From positions 1-47,490 of the forward strand of contig JACKMP010000011.1 of NCBI GenBank assembly GCA_024235315.1: a DNA stretch of 47,490 bases, in the 5' to 3' direction. This document shows positions 8,286-16,984 of the stretch, piece by piece (position 1 is the first letter of the stretch; every line of letters starts with the position of its first letter). The stretch is from Chromatiaceae bacterium (lineage in GTDB: Bacteria > Pseudomonadota > Gammaproteobacteria > Chromatiales > Chromatiaceae). The position numbers and the translations under genes are program-made. The notes beneath the pieces were generated by a model. It saw nothing but the letters and a program-made list of their open reading frames with translations, made no database searches and was not told the origin of the DNA.

Positions 8286-10871
8286 CTACTCTCCAGCCTC
8301 GTCCAAAGAACGCAATTGGTAAAGGGCGTCGAGCGCCTGGCGCGGCGTCATCTGGTCCGGGTCGAGTTCGGCGAGCCGTTCGCGCAGGCGGTCGGGCGCG
8401 GCCGCGGGTGTTTCTTCACGTACCTGGGCGAACAGCGACAGCTGATTCGATTCGGCCTGTGCATGGCGTTGTGCCGCCTGTTCGAGTTCGCGCAGGCGTC
8501 GTCGTGCAAGGTCGATCACCTTGCGCGGCACGCCGGCCAGCGCGGCGACCTGCAGGCCGTAGCTCTGGTTGGCGGGTCCTTCGCGCAGCGCATGCAGGAA
8601 CACGATGCCGTCGCCGTGTTCGACCGCGTCCAGGTGCACGTTGACGATGCCGGGATATTCGTCCGGCAGCGTGGTGAGTTCGAAATAGTGGGTCGCGAAC
8701 AGGGTGAAGGCGCGGATCCTGGTCGCCAGTTCCACCGCGCAGGCCCAGGCCAGCGACAGCCCGTCAAAGGTGCTGGTGCCGCGCCCGATTTCGTCCATCA
8801 GGACCAGCGAGCGAGGGCTCGCGTTGTGCAGGATATTGGCGGTCTCCTGCATCTCGACCATGAACGTGGAACGCCCGCCGGCGAGGTCGTCCGAGGCGCC
8901 GATGCGCGAGAATATCCGATCGAACGGGCCGAGTTCGGCGAGTTTCGCCGGCACGTAACAGCCGGCATAGGCCATCAACACGATCAGCGCGGATTGGCGC
9001 ATGAAGGTCGATTTGCCCCCCATATTGGGGCCGGTGATGATCAGGATCTGGCGTTGTTCATCCATCAGCAGGTCGTTGGCGACGAACGGTGCGTCGCTGA
9101 CCTGTTCGACCACCGGGTGGCGACCACCGCTGACCGTCAGGCCGGGGCTGTCGCGAAACGTCGGGCGGCACAGGTCGAGACGCTGGGCACGTTCGGCAAA
9201 GCCGCTGAGCACATCGAGGCGGGCAATCGCGTCCGCCGTATGCTGCAGTATGCCCAGCGGTTCGATCAGCGCTTCCAGCAGTTCCTCGTAGAGTGCCTTC
9301 TCGCGTGACAGCGCACGCTCGCGGGCCGACAACACCTTGTCCTCGAACGATTTGAGTTCCGGCGTGATGAAGCGCTCGGCACCCTTGAGCGTCTGGCGGC
9401 GGATATAGTCGGCCGGTGCCTGCGCGGACCTGCTGCGCCCGATCTCGATGTAATAGCCGTGCACCCGGTTGTAGCTGACCTTTAGGGTCTCGATCCCGCT
9501 GCGTGCACGCTCGCGTTTCTCCAGCTCGACCAGAAACTGGTCGGCGTTCTGCGAAAGGTCGCGCAGTTCGTCCAGCTGGGCGTCGTAGCCGGGGGCGATC
9601 ATGCCGCCGTCGCGTGCGACCACCGGCGGGTTGTCAATGATCGCCCGGGTCAGCAGCTGGAGCGTTTGCGGGTGTTCGCCGATCTCCGCGGCGAGCTGCT
9701 GCAGGCCGGGGTCGTCGACAACCTGCAGGATCGCACGCAGTCCGGGCAGGGTCGCCAGGCTGTCGCGCAGCACCGCCAGGTCGCGTGGGCGGGCGCTGCG
9801 CAGCGCGACCCGGGCAAGGATGCGTTCGATGTCGCCAATGCCGTGCAGGGTCTCCTGCACGACATCGACCAGACCTCTGTCGAGCAGGCAGGCGATCGCT
9901 GCGTGGCGTTCACGCACCGCCTGCTGGTCGCGCAGCGGGCGGCTTATCCAGCGTCGCAACAGGCGGCTGCCCATCGGTGTTGAGGTACTGTCGAGCAGCC
10001 CGGCCAGGCTGTGCTTCTTCTTGCCTGACACCGCTTCGACCAGTTCGAGGTTACGTCGTGTCGCGGCATCGATGACGATCGCTTCGTCCTGGTGTTCTAC
10101 CGTGATCCGGGTGACGTGCGGCAGCGTGCTGCGTTGGGTGTCGCCGACGTACTGCAGCAATGCCCCGGCAGCGCTGACGGCCAGCGGTATGTCGGTGCAG
10201 CCGAAGCCGTTGAGATCGTGGGTGCCGAACTGTGTGTTGAGCAGGTGCAGTGCACTGTCGTGTTCGAAATGCCACACCGGGCGGCGCGTGATGCCGCCGT
10301 CGCGACCTGCCATCGCTGGTGGCGTCTGGTCTTCGGGCAACAGGATCTCGGCTGGTCGCAGGCGTTCGAGTTCGGCGGCCAGCGCCGTTGCATCGCCGAG
10401 CTGCTGCAGCATGAAGCGGCCGCCGGTCAGATCCAGCCAGGCCAGGCCGCAGGCCCCGGCATGACACAGCACTGCAGCCAGCAGGTTGTCGCTGCGCTCG
10501 TCCATCAGCGCCTCGTCGCTGACCGTGCCCGGGGTCACGATGCGCACCACCTGGCGCTCGACCGGACCCTTGCTGGTCGCCGGGTCGCCGATCTGTTCGC
10601 AGATTGCGACCGACTCGCCGAGCCTGACCAGTTTCGCCAGGTAACCCTCGGCGGCATGGTAGGGCACGCCGGCCATCGGGATCGGTTCACCGGCCGATCT
10701 GCCGCGCTGGGTCAGGGTAATGTCGAGCAGCTTCGCGGCACGCCGGGCGTCGTCGAAGAACAACTCGTAGAAATCACCCATCCGATAGAACACCAGTCGG
10801 TCGGGGTGTGCGGCCTTGATGCCCAGGTACTGCTGCATCATCGGGGTGTGCTGGGCGGTGCTGTCAGTCAT
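8286..10871 (-). CDS. mutS: DNA mismatch repair protein MutS
   Basis: An 861-residue MutS of normal length. The mismatch-recognition motif GDFYELFFDD contains F34 and E36, equivalent to the Phe-X-Glu wedge that stacks on mispaired bases. The ATPase domain has Walker A GPNMGGKST (about 614-622), the Walker B/signature stretch LVLMDEIGRGTSTFDGLS and the TLFATHYFEL segment. The C-terminal dimer/tetramer region is present. It starts mismatch repair by recruiting MutL. The ATG at 10871 gives MTDSTAQHTPMMQQYLGIK, the expected start. fdxA follows in the same direction. Confidence 0.97.
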   Translation of the reverse strand: MTDSTAQHTPMMQQYLGIKAAHPDRLVFYRMGDFYELFFDDARRAAKLLDITLTQRGRSAGEPIPMAGVPYHAAEGYLAKLVRLGESVAICEQIGDPATSKGPVERQVVRIVTPGTVSDEALMDERSDNLLAAVLCHAGACGLAWLDLTGGRFMLQQLGDATALAAELERLRPAEILLPEDQTPPAMAGRDGGITRRPVWHFEHDSALHLLNTQFGTHDLNGFGCTDIPLAVSAAGALLQYVGDTQRSTLPHVTRITVEHQDEAIVIDAATRRNLELVEAVSGKKKHSLAGLLDSTSTPMGSRLLRRWISRPLRDQQAVRERHAAIACLLDRGLVDVVQETLHGIGDIERILARVALRSARPRDLAVLRDSLATLPGLRAILQVVDDPGLQQLAAEIGEHPQTLQLLTRAIIDNPPVVARDGGMIAPGYDAQLDELRDLSQNADQFLVELEKRERARSGIETLKVSYNRVHGYYIEIGRSRSAQAPADYIRRQTLKGAERFITPELKSFEDKVLSARERALSREKALYEELLEALIEPLGILQHTADAIARLDVLSGFAERAQRLDLCRPTFRDSPGLTVSGGRHPVVEQVSDAPFVANDLLMDEQRQILIITGPNMGGKSTFMRQSALIVLMAYAGCYVPAKLAELGPFDRIFSRIGASDDLAGGRSTFMVEMQETANILHNASPRSLVLMDEIGRGTSTFDGLSLAWACAVELATRIRAFTLFATHYFELTTLPDEYPGIVNVHLDAVEHGDGIVFLHALREGPANQSYGLQVAALAGVPRKVIDLARRRLRELEQAAQRHAQAESNQLSLFAQVREETPAAAPDRLRERLAELDPDQMTPRQALDALYQLRSLDEAGE

Positions 10872-11174
10872 GGAATCGTCGACGCGGTCGCCGCGGTGGT
10901 CGGTCGGTGGTTGAATGGCTGGGGTGGCATCCTTTTCCGTCCCGTGACGGCATTGCGCATTACCCCCCGGGGCGCCATCTTAGCACCCGCCGTCGGTGGC
11001 GCCGACGCGGCGGATCAGGTGCCGCCGCGACGCCGTGGATGGCCAACCCAGCTCACCAATCGTGGCCGGCCGCCGATCCGTGTGACCGGCGTCATGCAAG
11101 CGAGTTAATCAGCTGGACTTTGGCAGGTATTATGAATTTAAATAAGCGCCCGCTAATATTTCTGAGAACGCCGA
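10872..11174. other. 303-base divergent intergenic region, mutS to glucan synthase
   Basis: No convincing gene is present here. The first two thirds are GC-rich without a recognisable motif. The last 50 bases before the plus-strand gene are AT-rich and hold a possible promoter. No terminator is expected because the flanking genes diverge. Confidence 0.6.
11104..11132 (+). promoter_or_regulatory. Weak candidate promoter of the GH17-GT2 gene
   Basis: TTAATC (11104-11109) and TATTAT (11127-11132) have exact 17-base spacing, in the AT-rich stretch 43 bases before the start codon at 11175. The -35 box is poor (3/6), so this is tentative. Confidence 0.3.
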
Positions 11175-13781
11175 ATGAACCGCGCCAGTCTGCTGATCAC
11201 CCTGCTCATGGGGGCCCTGACGGTGCTGTTGTGGGCCGTGGTCAACCGGCCGGATATCGAGCCGCCGTGGCCGGCCAAGATCGAGGGCTTTTCGTTTTCG
11301 CCGATGCGCGGCGAGCAGAGCCCGGTGCGCCGCGAATACCCGGACATTGCGCAGATTGACGAGGACCTGGCGTTGCTGGCCGGGGATGCGCATGCGGTGC
11401 GCACCTACACGGTAGAGGGCACGATGGGCGAGGTACCCCGCCTGGCGCTGGCGCATGGGCTAAACGTAACCCTGGGGGCCTGGATCAGCGAGCAGGACAA
11501 GCGCAACGACGAAGAGATTGCGCACCTGATCAAGGTCTACCGTGAGAACCACAAACAGGTGGTGCGGGTAATCATCGGCAACGAGACGATCCTGCGCGAA
11601 GAGCAGACCGTCGAGGAGATGATCGGGCACCTCGAGAAGGTGCGTAAGTCCGTGTGGGCACCGATCAGTACCGCTGAGCCCTGGCATATCTGGCTGAAAC
11701 ACCCCGAACTGGTCAGGCATGTCGATTTCATCGCTGTTCACCTGTTGCCTTACTGGGAGGGGATTCCGGTTGATGAGGCCGTCGATTACGTGCTGGACCG
11801 CTACCAGGCGCTGAAGCAGGCCTATCCCGACAAGCGTATCGTCATTTCCGAAGTGGGCTGGCCCAGCAATGGTCGTACCCGGCAGGGTGCGGTTGCCAGT
11901 CGCGCGAACCAGGCAAAGTTCCTGCGCCGTTTTCTGGCAGCCGCAGAGCGTGACAAGCTCGTCTATTACGTGATGGAGGCCTTCGATCAGCCATGGAAGC
12001 GTGAGATCGAGGGCGACGTGGGCAGTCATTGGGGCATCTACGATGCCGAGCGTGAGCCCAAATTCGAATTCACCACGCCAGTGGTCGCTGTGCCCAACTG
12101 GTCGAGCCTGGCGGCGATCAGTATCGGTCTGTCGGTCCTGATCCTGGCGCTGATGTTTCGCGACAGTCGCGGCCTGTCGTCCAGCGGGCGCGGCTTTCTG
12201 GCACTGGTGGCCTATGCGATCACCACCTTCGTGGTCTGGCTGCTGTACGACTTTACCCAGCAATACATGACGCCGGCGATGCTGGTCGTCGGTGCGGCCC
12301 TGTTCCTGGCCGCGCTCGGCGTGATCGTCGTGTTGCTCGCCGAGGCGCATGAGTGGGCCGAGGCGCTATGGCTCAAGCAGTGGCGACGTTCCCCGCTGCC
12401 GGCGGAACTGCCCGAGCACCACCTGCCCAGGGTCTCCATTCATGTTCCCGCATACAACGAACCGCCGGACATGCTGGTGCAGACGCTGGACGCCCTGGCC
12501 GGGCTGGACTACCCGGATTTCGAGGTCCTGGTGATCGACAACAACACCAGGGACGAGGCGGTATGGCAGCCGGTACAAGCGCACTGCGAAAAACTCGGTG
12601 CGCGTTTTTGCTTCTTCCATGTCGCCCCGCTGTCCGGCTTCAAGGCCGGCGCGCTGAACTTTGCGTTGCGACACACCGACCCTGCCGCCGAGGTGGTCGC
12701 GGTGATCGACAGCGACTACGTCGTCGAGGCCAACTGGCTGCGTGAACTGGTGCCATTCCTCGAAGACCCGAAGATGGCCATCGTGCAGGCGCCGCAGGAC
12801 TACCGTGACGGTGACGAAAACCTGTTCAAGGCAATGTGCAATGCCGAGTATCGCGGGTTCTTCCGCATCGGCATGGTGACCCGTAACGAGCGCAACGCGA
12901 TCATTCAGCACGGCACCATGACGATGGTGCGGCGCAGCGTGCTCGACGAGGTCGAGGGCTGGGCGGAATGGTGTATCACCGAGGATGCCGAGCTCGGGCT
13001 GCGTATCTTCGAGCGCGGGTATGCCGCGACCTATATCCCGCACAGCTATGGCAAGGGGCTGATGCCGGACACCTTCCTCGATTTCAAGAAGCAGCGCTTC
13101 CGCTGGGCCTATGGCGCGGTACTGATCATGCGTCAGCATCTGGCCGAACTTTTCGGTCTGGAGAAGAGTGCCTTGACCCGCGGCCAGCGTTATCACTTCA
13201 TCGCCGGCTGGCTGCCGTGGCTGGCCGACGGTTTCAACCTTGCGTTCAACCTCGCCGCGATCGGGTGGTCTGCAGCGATGGTGCTGATGCCGCTGGATGT
13301 CGCGCCGCCGCACGTGATCTTTGCGGTGTTGCCGCTGACCCTGTTCGTCTTCAAGATCTCGAAGATGTTCTTTCTGTACCGCCTGCGGGTGCAGGCCAGC
13401 CTTCGCCAGAGTCTCGCCGCCGGTATGGCCGGCCTGGCGTTGTCACACGTGATCGCACGCGCCATGCTGACCGGATTCATCACCCGCAAGATAGGATTCT
13501 TCCGCACACCCAAGCGCGCAGAGGCACACGGGCTGATCCAGGCCCTGCTCGATGCGCGCGAGGAACTGCTGTTCCTGGCAGCGATGCTGCTGGCGGCCTA
13601 CGCGGTCCAGCAGCGCATCGACGGTGGTCTGCTCGACGTGCGTGTCTGGGCGCTGATGCTGACGGTGCAGAGCATTCCGTACGCCGCTGCTGTCCTGGTG
13701 TCGCTGATCAGTGCCATACCGCGCCTCCCCGGACGCCTGATCGGCGCGATGAACCGCCTGCACCATACCCGGCCAGTCTGA
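11175..13781 (+). CDS. GH17-GT2 fusion beta-glucan synthase (NdvB-like)
   Basis: An 868-residue membrane enzyme joining two carbohydrate domains. Residues about 30-300 form a GH17-type (beta-1,3-glucanase/transglycosidase) domain with the acid/base E137 in IIGNETI and the nucleophile E226 in ISEVGWPSNG. After three hydrophobic segments (about 310-410) comes a processive GT2 domain with D512-S-D514 (VIDSDYV), the ITEDAELGLRIFERG motif and QRFRW (640-644), followed by C-terminal membrane helices. Pseudomonas aeruginosa NdvB (cyclic beta-1,3-glucan, biofilm tolerance) has the same two-domain plan and nearly the same length. A likely job is synthesis plus remodelling or cyclisation of a periplasmic beta-glucan; linkage and product are not determined by the sequence. 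Confidence 0.85.
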   Translation: MNRASLLITLLMGALTVLLWAVVNRPDIEPPWPAKIEGFSFSPMRGEQSPVRREYPDIAQIDEDLALLAGDAHAVRTYTVEGTMGEVPRLALAHGLNVTLGAWISEQDKRNDEEIAHLIKVYRENHKQVVRVIIGNETILREEQTVEEMIGHLEKVRKSVWAPISTAEPWHIWLKHPELVRHVDFIAVHLLPYWEGIPVDEAVDYVLDRYQALKQAYPDKRIVISEVGWPSNGRTRQGAVASRANQAKFLRRFLAAAERDKLVYYVMEAFDQPWKREIEGDVGSHWGIYDAEREPKFEFTTPVVAVPNWSSLAAISIGLSVLILALMFRDSRGLSSSGRGFLALVAYAITTFVVWLLYDFTQQYMTPAMLVVGAALFLAALGVIVVLLAEAHEWAEALWLKQWRRSPLPAELPEHHLPRVSIHVPAYNEPPDMLVQTLDALAGLDYPDFEVLVIDNNTRDEAVWQPVQAHCEKLGARFCFFHVAPLSGFKAGALNFALRHTDPAAEVVAVIDSDYVVEANWLRELVPFLEDPKMAIVQAPQDYRDGDENLFKAMCNAEYRGFFRIGMVTRNERNAIIQHGTMTMVRRSVLDEVEGWAEWCITEDAELGLRIFERGYAATYIPHSYGKGLMPDTFLDFKKQRFRWAYGAVLIMRQHLAELFGLEKSALTRGQRYHFIAGWLPWLADGFNLAFNLAAIGWSAAMVLMPLDVAPPHVIFAVLPLTLFVFKISKMFFLYRLRVQASLRQSLAAGMAGLALSHVIARAMLTGFITRKIGFFRTPKRAEAHGLIQALLDAREELLFLAAMLLAAYAVQQRIDGGLLDVRVWALMLTVQSIPYAAAVLVSLISAIPRLPGRLIGAMNRLHHTRPV

Positions 13782-13799
13782 CCTGCCGGCGCGAGCCGT

Positions 13800-14081
13800 T
13801 TACTGAAAGTCGTAGTGTTTTTCGACGTCTTCGGTAATTTCCCAGGTGCATTGCATGCCCTGGGGAAAGGTGATCAGGTCGCCGCGCTGGAAGTGCTGTG
13901 ACTCGCCGCCGTCCGGCGTGACGGTGAATCTGCCGCGCAGGATGTAGCAGGTTTCCTGCTGCTGGTAGGTCCAGGCGAAGCGTGACGCCTCCTTGCGCCA
14001 GATCGGCCAGTCGTACACCCCCATGACCTCGAGCTTCATCGGCGAGGGGTTGCGTTCGAGCAGTATCTGCAGTTCGCTCAT
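13800..14081 (-). CDS. Small cupin-domain protein
   Basis: A 93-residue single-domain cupin. The stretch QQQETCYILRGRFTVTPDGG followed by FQRGDLITFPQGMQCTWEI matches the two cupin motifs of the small EutQ/ureidoglycine-aminohydrolase-like group (cupin_3), in which the usual metal-binding histidines are replaced. Such proteins are often found in plants, algae and gammaproteobacteria with unknown role. It stands alone, convergent with the glucan synthase (18 bases between their ends) and divergent from pncC. Confidence 0.8.
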   Translation of the reverse strand: MSELQILLERNPSPMKLEVMGVYDWPIWRKEASRFAWTYQQQETCYILRGRFTVTPDGGESQHFQRGDLITFPQGMQCTWEITEDVEKHYDFQ

Positions 14082-14166
14082 CCGGATTTCCTGTTCAGTT
14101 ATGCTTCGTTCGACGTGCTGTGAGATGACCGCAGTCTAACGGATCGGGCGTGTTGAAGGGGGTCAG

Positions 14167-14643
14167 GTGGAGCGGGAACAGATGGTGGCGGAACTGGCGG
14201 CGCACCTGCGTCGCCGAGGCTGGTGGCTGGCATGCGCCGAGTCGTGTACCGGTGGAGGGATTGCGGCAGCGCTTACCGAACTGGCCGGTTCGAGCGCCTG
14301 GTTCGAGTGTGGCTACGTCACCTACAGCAACCGGGCCAAGCAGGAGATGCTAGGGGTGTCGGAACAGACACTCGCACGTCACGGTGCGGTCAGCCGAGAG
14401 ACAGTGCTGGAAATGGCGACGGGGGCGCTGCTGCGCAGTCATGTGCAACTGAGCGTGGCTGTCAGCGGTATCGCCGGGCCCGGCGGCGGCACGCCGGAAA
14501 AACCGGTCGGGACCGTGTGGTTTGCCTGGGCCACACGGGAGGCCGCGGTGGCGGACTGCCGGGTGTTTTCCGGTGATCGCGTGCAGGTACGGGGCGCTGC
14601 CGTCGATGCCGCGCTGCAGGGGCTGCTGGAGCACGCGCGGTGA
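14167..14643 (+). CDS. pncC: CinA C-terminal family NMN amidohydrolase PncC
   Basis: A 158-residue single-domain member of the CinA C-terminal family. It contains LACAESCTGGGIAAALTELAG, the glycine-rich active-site segment with the nucleophilic serine, VTYSNRAKQEMLGV and VSGIAGPGGGTPEKPVGTVW. Family members deamidate nicotinamide mononucleotide to nicotinate mononucleotide in NAD recycling. The start is GTG at 14167 with GAAGGGGG just upstream; ATG at 14182 is an alternative. It lies before recA, as in many gammaproteobacteria, and its stop overlaps the thpR start. Confidence 0.9.
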   Translation: MEREQMVAELAAHLRRRGWWLACAESCTGGGIAAALTELAGSSAWFECGYVTYSNRAKQEMLGVSEQTLARHGAVSRETVLEMATGALLRSHVQLSVAVSGIAGPGGGTPEKPVGTVWFAWATREAAVADCRVFSGDRVQVRGAAVDAALQGLLEHAR

Positions 14644-15170
14644 GTGCAACCGCGCATCGCCTGTTCTTTGCGTTGTGGCCCGATGAAGCGACACGTCAGG
14701 CGCTGGCGGGCTGGCAGGCGCACAACCTCGCCGGCAACCTGCGCTGGCAGCATCGTGCCGACCTGCACATGACGTTGCATTTCCTCGGCCAGGTCGACGA
14801 CTCGCGGCGGGACGGCCTGCTGGACCTCGGCGCATCCCTGCGGGGATTGCCGTTCAGCATGGTCATCGACGAGATCGGGTACTGGCCCGGCCCGCAGGTC
14901 CTGTGGGCCGGGCCGACGTCGCTGCCCGGCGAACTCATCGCGCTGCATCGGCAGCTCGGTGAGGGTCTGCTGTCCCTCGGCTTTGCCCTCGACGAACGCG
15001 TGTATCGTCCGCACATCACGCTGGCGCGCAAGGTGTCGCGTGAACCACGGTCACTGCCGCTGCAGCCGTTCACCTGGGTGGTCGACGGGTTCGTCCTGGT
15101 GGAGTCACTCCCTGGCGCGCTGCCGGCGTATCGTCCACTGACGGCCTGGCGACTCGGACAGCACGCCTGA
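14640..15170 (+). CDS. thpR: RNA 2',3'-cyclic phosphodiesterase ThpR
   Basis: A 176-residue member of the 2H phosphoesterase (LigT-like) family. The two catalytic HxTx motifs are visible: HMTLHFLGQ in the N-terminal half and HITLARK in the C-terminal half. The N-terminal RLFFALWPDE is also typical. ThpR opens 2',3'-cyclic phosphates to 2'-phosphomonoesters and can act on tRNA halves in vitro. Translation starts at GTG 14640, which overlaps the pncC stop in a GTGA junction, so the two genes are translationally coupled. Its position between pncC and recA is less usual. Confidence 0.88.
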   Translation: MSATAHRLFFALWPDEATRQALAGWQAHNLAGNLRWQHRADLHMTLHFLGQVDDSRRDGLLDLGASLRGLPFSMVIDEIGYWPGPQVLWAGPTSLPGELIALHRQLGEGLLSLGFALDERVYRPHITLARKVSREPRSLPLQPFTWVVDGFVLVESLPGALPAYRPLTAWRLGQHA

Positions 15171-15252
15171 GCATTTTTTGACTGGAAAACAAAAAGAGAA
15201 CCAACTACACTCAGCCCACAGCCACAAGCACTATCCACGACCGGGGGGTTAA

Positions 15253-16296
15253 ATGGACGAGAATCGCAAAAAGGCGCTGGCAGCCGCGCTCAGCCAGATC
15301 GAGAAGCAGTTTGGCAAGGGGTCCGTGATGCGCATGGGCGACGCCAACGCGGTTCGAAATATCGAAGTGATCTCCACCGGGTCGCTGAGCCTGGACCTGG
15401 CGCTCGGTGTCGGTGGTGTGCCAAAGGGGCGTGTGGTCGAGATCTATGGCCCGGAATCCTCGGGCAAGACGACCCTGACCCTGCATGTCATCGCCGAAGC
15501 GCAGAAGAATGGCGGTACCTGTGCGTTTGTCGACGCCGAACACGCGCTCGACCCGGTCTACGCCGAGAAGCTGGGCGTGGATACCGATGAGCTGCTGGTC
15601 TCGCAGCCGGATACCGGTGAGCAGGCCCTGGAGATCACGGACATGCTGGTGCGCTCGGGTGCGGTCGATGTGGTGGTGGTTGACTCGGTGGCTGCGCTCA
15701 CCCCGAAGGCCGAGATCGAAGGCGACATGGGCGACTCCCACGTCGGCCTGCAGGCCCGGCTGATGTCACAGGCCCTGCGCAAGCTGACCGGCAACATCAA
15801 GCGGTCGAACTGCATCGTCATCTTCATCAACCAGATCCGCATGAAGATCGGTGTCATGTTCGGCAGCCCGGAGACCACGACCGGGGGCAATGCACTGAAG
15901 TTCTATGCCTCGGTGCGCCTGGACATCCGCCGCATCGGTGCGATCAAGAAGGGCGATGAGGTGGTCGGCAACGAGACCCGGGTCAAGGTGGTCAAGAACA
16001 AGGTCGCGCCGCCCTTCCGTCAGGCCACGTTCGAGATCCTGTATGGCGAGGGGATTTCGCGTGAGGGCGAGATCATCGAGTTGGGTGTCGCCCAGGGGTT
16101 GATCGAAAAATCCGGTGCCTGGTACAGCCATGGCGGTAATCGCATCGGCCAGGGAAAGGAGAACGTGCGCAATTTCCTGCGTGAAAACCCCGATATCGCG
16201 CGCAATATCGAGACCCAGATCCGTGCCACTCTGATTCCGGTCAGCGCCGATGCCGATGACACCGCTGATGTCGGGGTGGGGGACGTCGACGCTTGA
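15253..16296 (+). CDS. recA: Recombinase RecA
   Basis: A 347-residue RecA with the standard features: Walker A GPESSGKT (66-73), CAFVDAEHALDP, VVVVDSVAALTPKAEIEG, the DNA-binding loop IRMKIGVMFGSPETTTGGNALKFY, and an acidic C-terminal tail. It forms the presynaptic filament for strand exchange and activates LexA cleavage. The start at 15253 follows a GGGGGG stretch. I could not find a convincing LexA box in the 82 bases upstream. recX follows with overlapping stop and start. Confidence 0.98.
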   Translation: MDENRKKALAAALSQIEKQFGKGSVMRMGDANAVRNIEVISTGSLSLDLALGVGGVPKGRVVEIYGPESSGKTTLTLHVIAEAQKNGGTCAFVDAEHALDPVYAEKLGVDTDELLVSQPDTGEQALEITDMLVRSGAVDVVVVDSVAALTPKAEIEGDMGDSHVGLQARLMSQALRKLTGNIKRSNCIVIFINQIRMKIGVMFGSPETTTGGNALKFYASVRLDIRRIGAIKKGDEVVGNETRVKVVKNKVAPPFRQATFEILYGEGISREGEIIELGVAQGLIEKSGAWYSHGGNRIGQGKENVRNFLRENPDIARNIETQIRATLIPVSADADDTADVGVGDVDA

Positions 16297-16763
16297 GCCG
16301 GGCCCCGGAGATCGACGAGGCGGCCTCCGTCGAGGCCGCCGCGGTACGGCTGCTCGCGGTGCGCGAGCACAGCCGGCAGGAGATGCGCCGCAAGCTGGCG
16401 GTCCGTTGCAGCGATCAGGGTCTGGTCGAAACGGTGCTCGATGACCTCGAGCGGCGGCAATACCTGAGTGATGAGCGCTTCGCCGAGGGTTATGTCCGCG
16501 AGCGCAGCCGCAAAGGCTATGGGCCGCTGCGCATCCGCGCCGAGCTGTCCGAACGCGGGATAGCGGCCGGATTCGGTGCACGCTGGCTCGATGACAGCGT
16601 TATCGATTGGGCCGAGGTGCTCGCGACGGCAGCCAGCCGCAAGTTCGGTGCCGAACCTGCTGTGGATCTGCGCGATCTGGCCAGGCGCGGGCGGTTTCTT
16701 GAGCAGCGGGGGTTTCCGATCGGCCTGGTGCGACGCTACCTCGGCCGGGTCCGCGGGTTCTAG
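16293..16763 (+). CDS. recX: Regulatory protein RecX
   Basis: A 156-residue RecX with the three-helix tandem repeats typical of the family: LLAVREHSRQEMRRKL, LDDLERRQYLSDERFAEGYVRERSRKGYGPLRIRAEL and RRGRFLEQRGFPIGLVRRYL. RecX caps or destabilises RecA filaments. The start is TTG at 16293, overlapping the recA stop as TTGA, so expression is coupled to recA and probably damped by the weak start codon. Confidence 0.92.
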   Translation: MSRAPEIDEAASVEAAAVRLLAVREHSRQEMRRKLAVRCSDQGLVETVLDDLERRQYLSDERFAEGYVRERSRKGYGPLRIRAELSERGIAAGFGARWLDDSVIDWAEVLATAASRKFGAEPAVDLRDLARRGRFLEQRGFPIGLVRRYLGRVRGF

Positions 16764-16984
16764 CCCGGATCGGTCACCGGTGCCGCGGATGCCGACCCAC
16801 GCCGCGCTGACCGCATCGGTTGTATCCCCCGGTTTACCCTGGCACGGCATTCAAAGCGCCGGGCCGCACTGCGGCGACACCTGTAATTGCGCAGAAATAC
16901 AGTGATTTAAACAATGGTCGGCGGGTGACTTTTTCGGTCAAGCTGCATACCATTCCGCTTTTGTCGTCCGACCCCTAGCACTGT

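Noticed and set aside
15171..15252. LexA (SOS) box before recA
   Set aside because: No CTGT-N8-ACAG-like palindrome; the best half-site (CTGG) has no matching partner. A TTGACT is present, but the nearest -10-like TACACT is 22 bases away.
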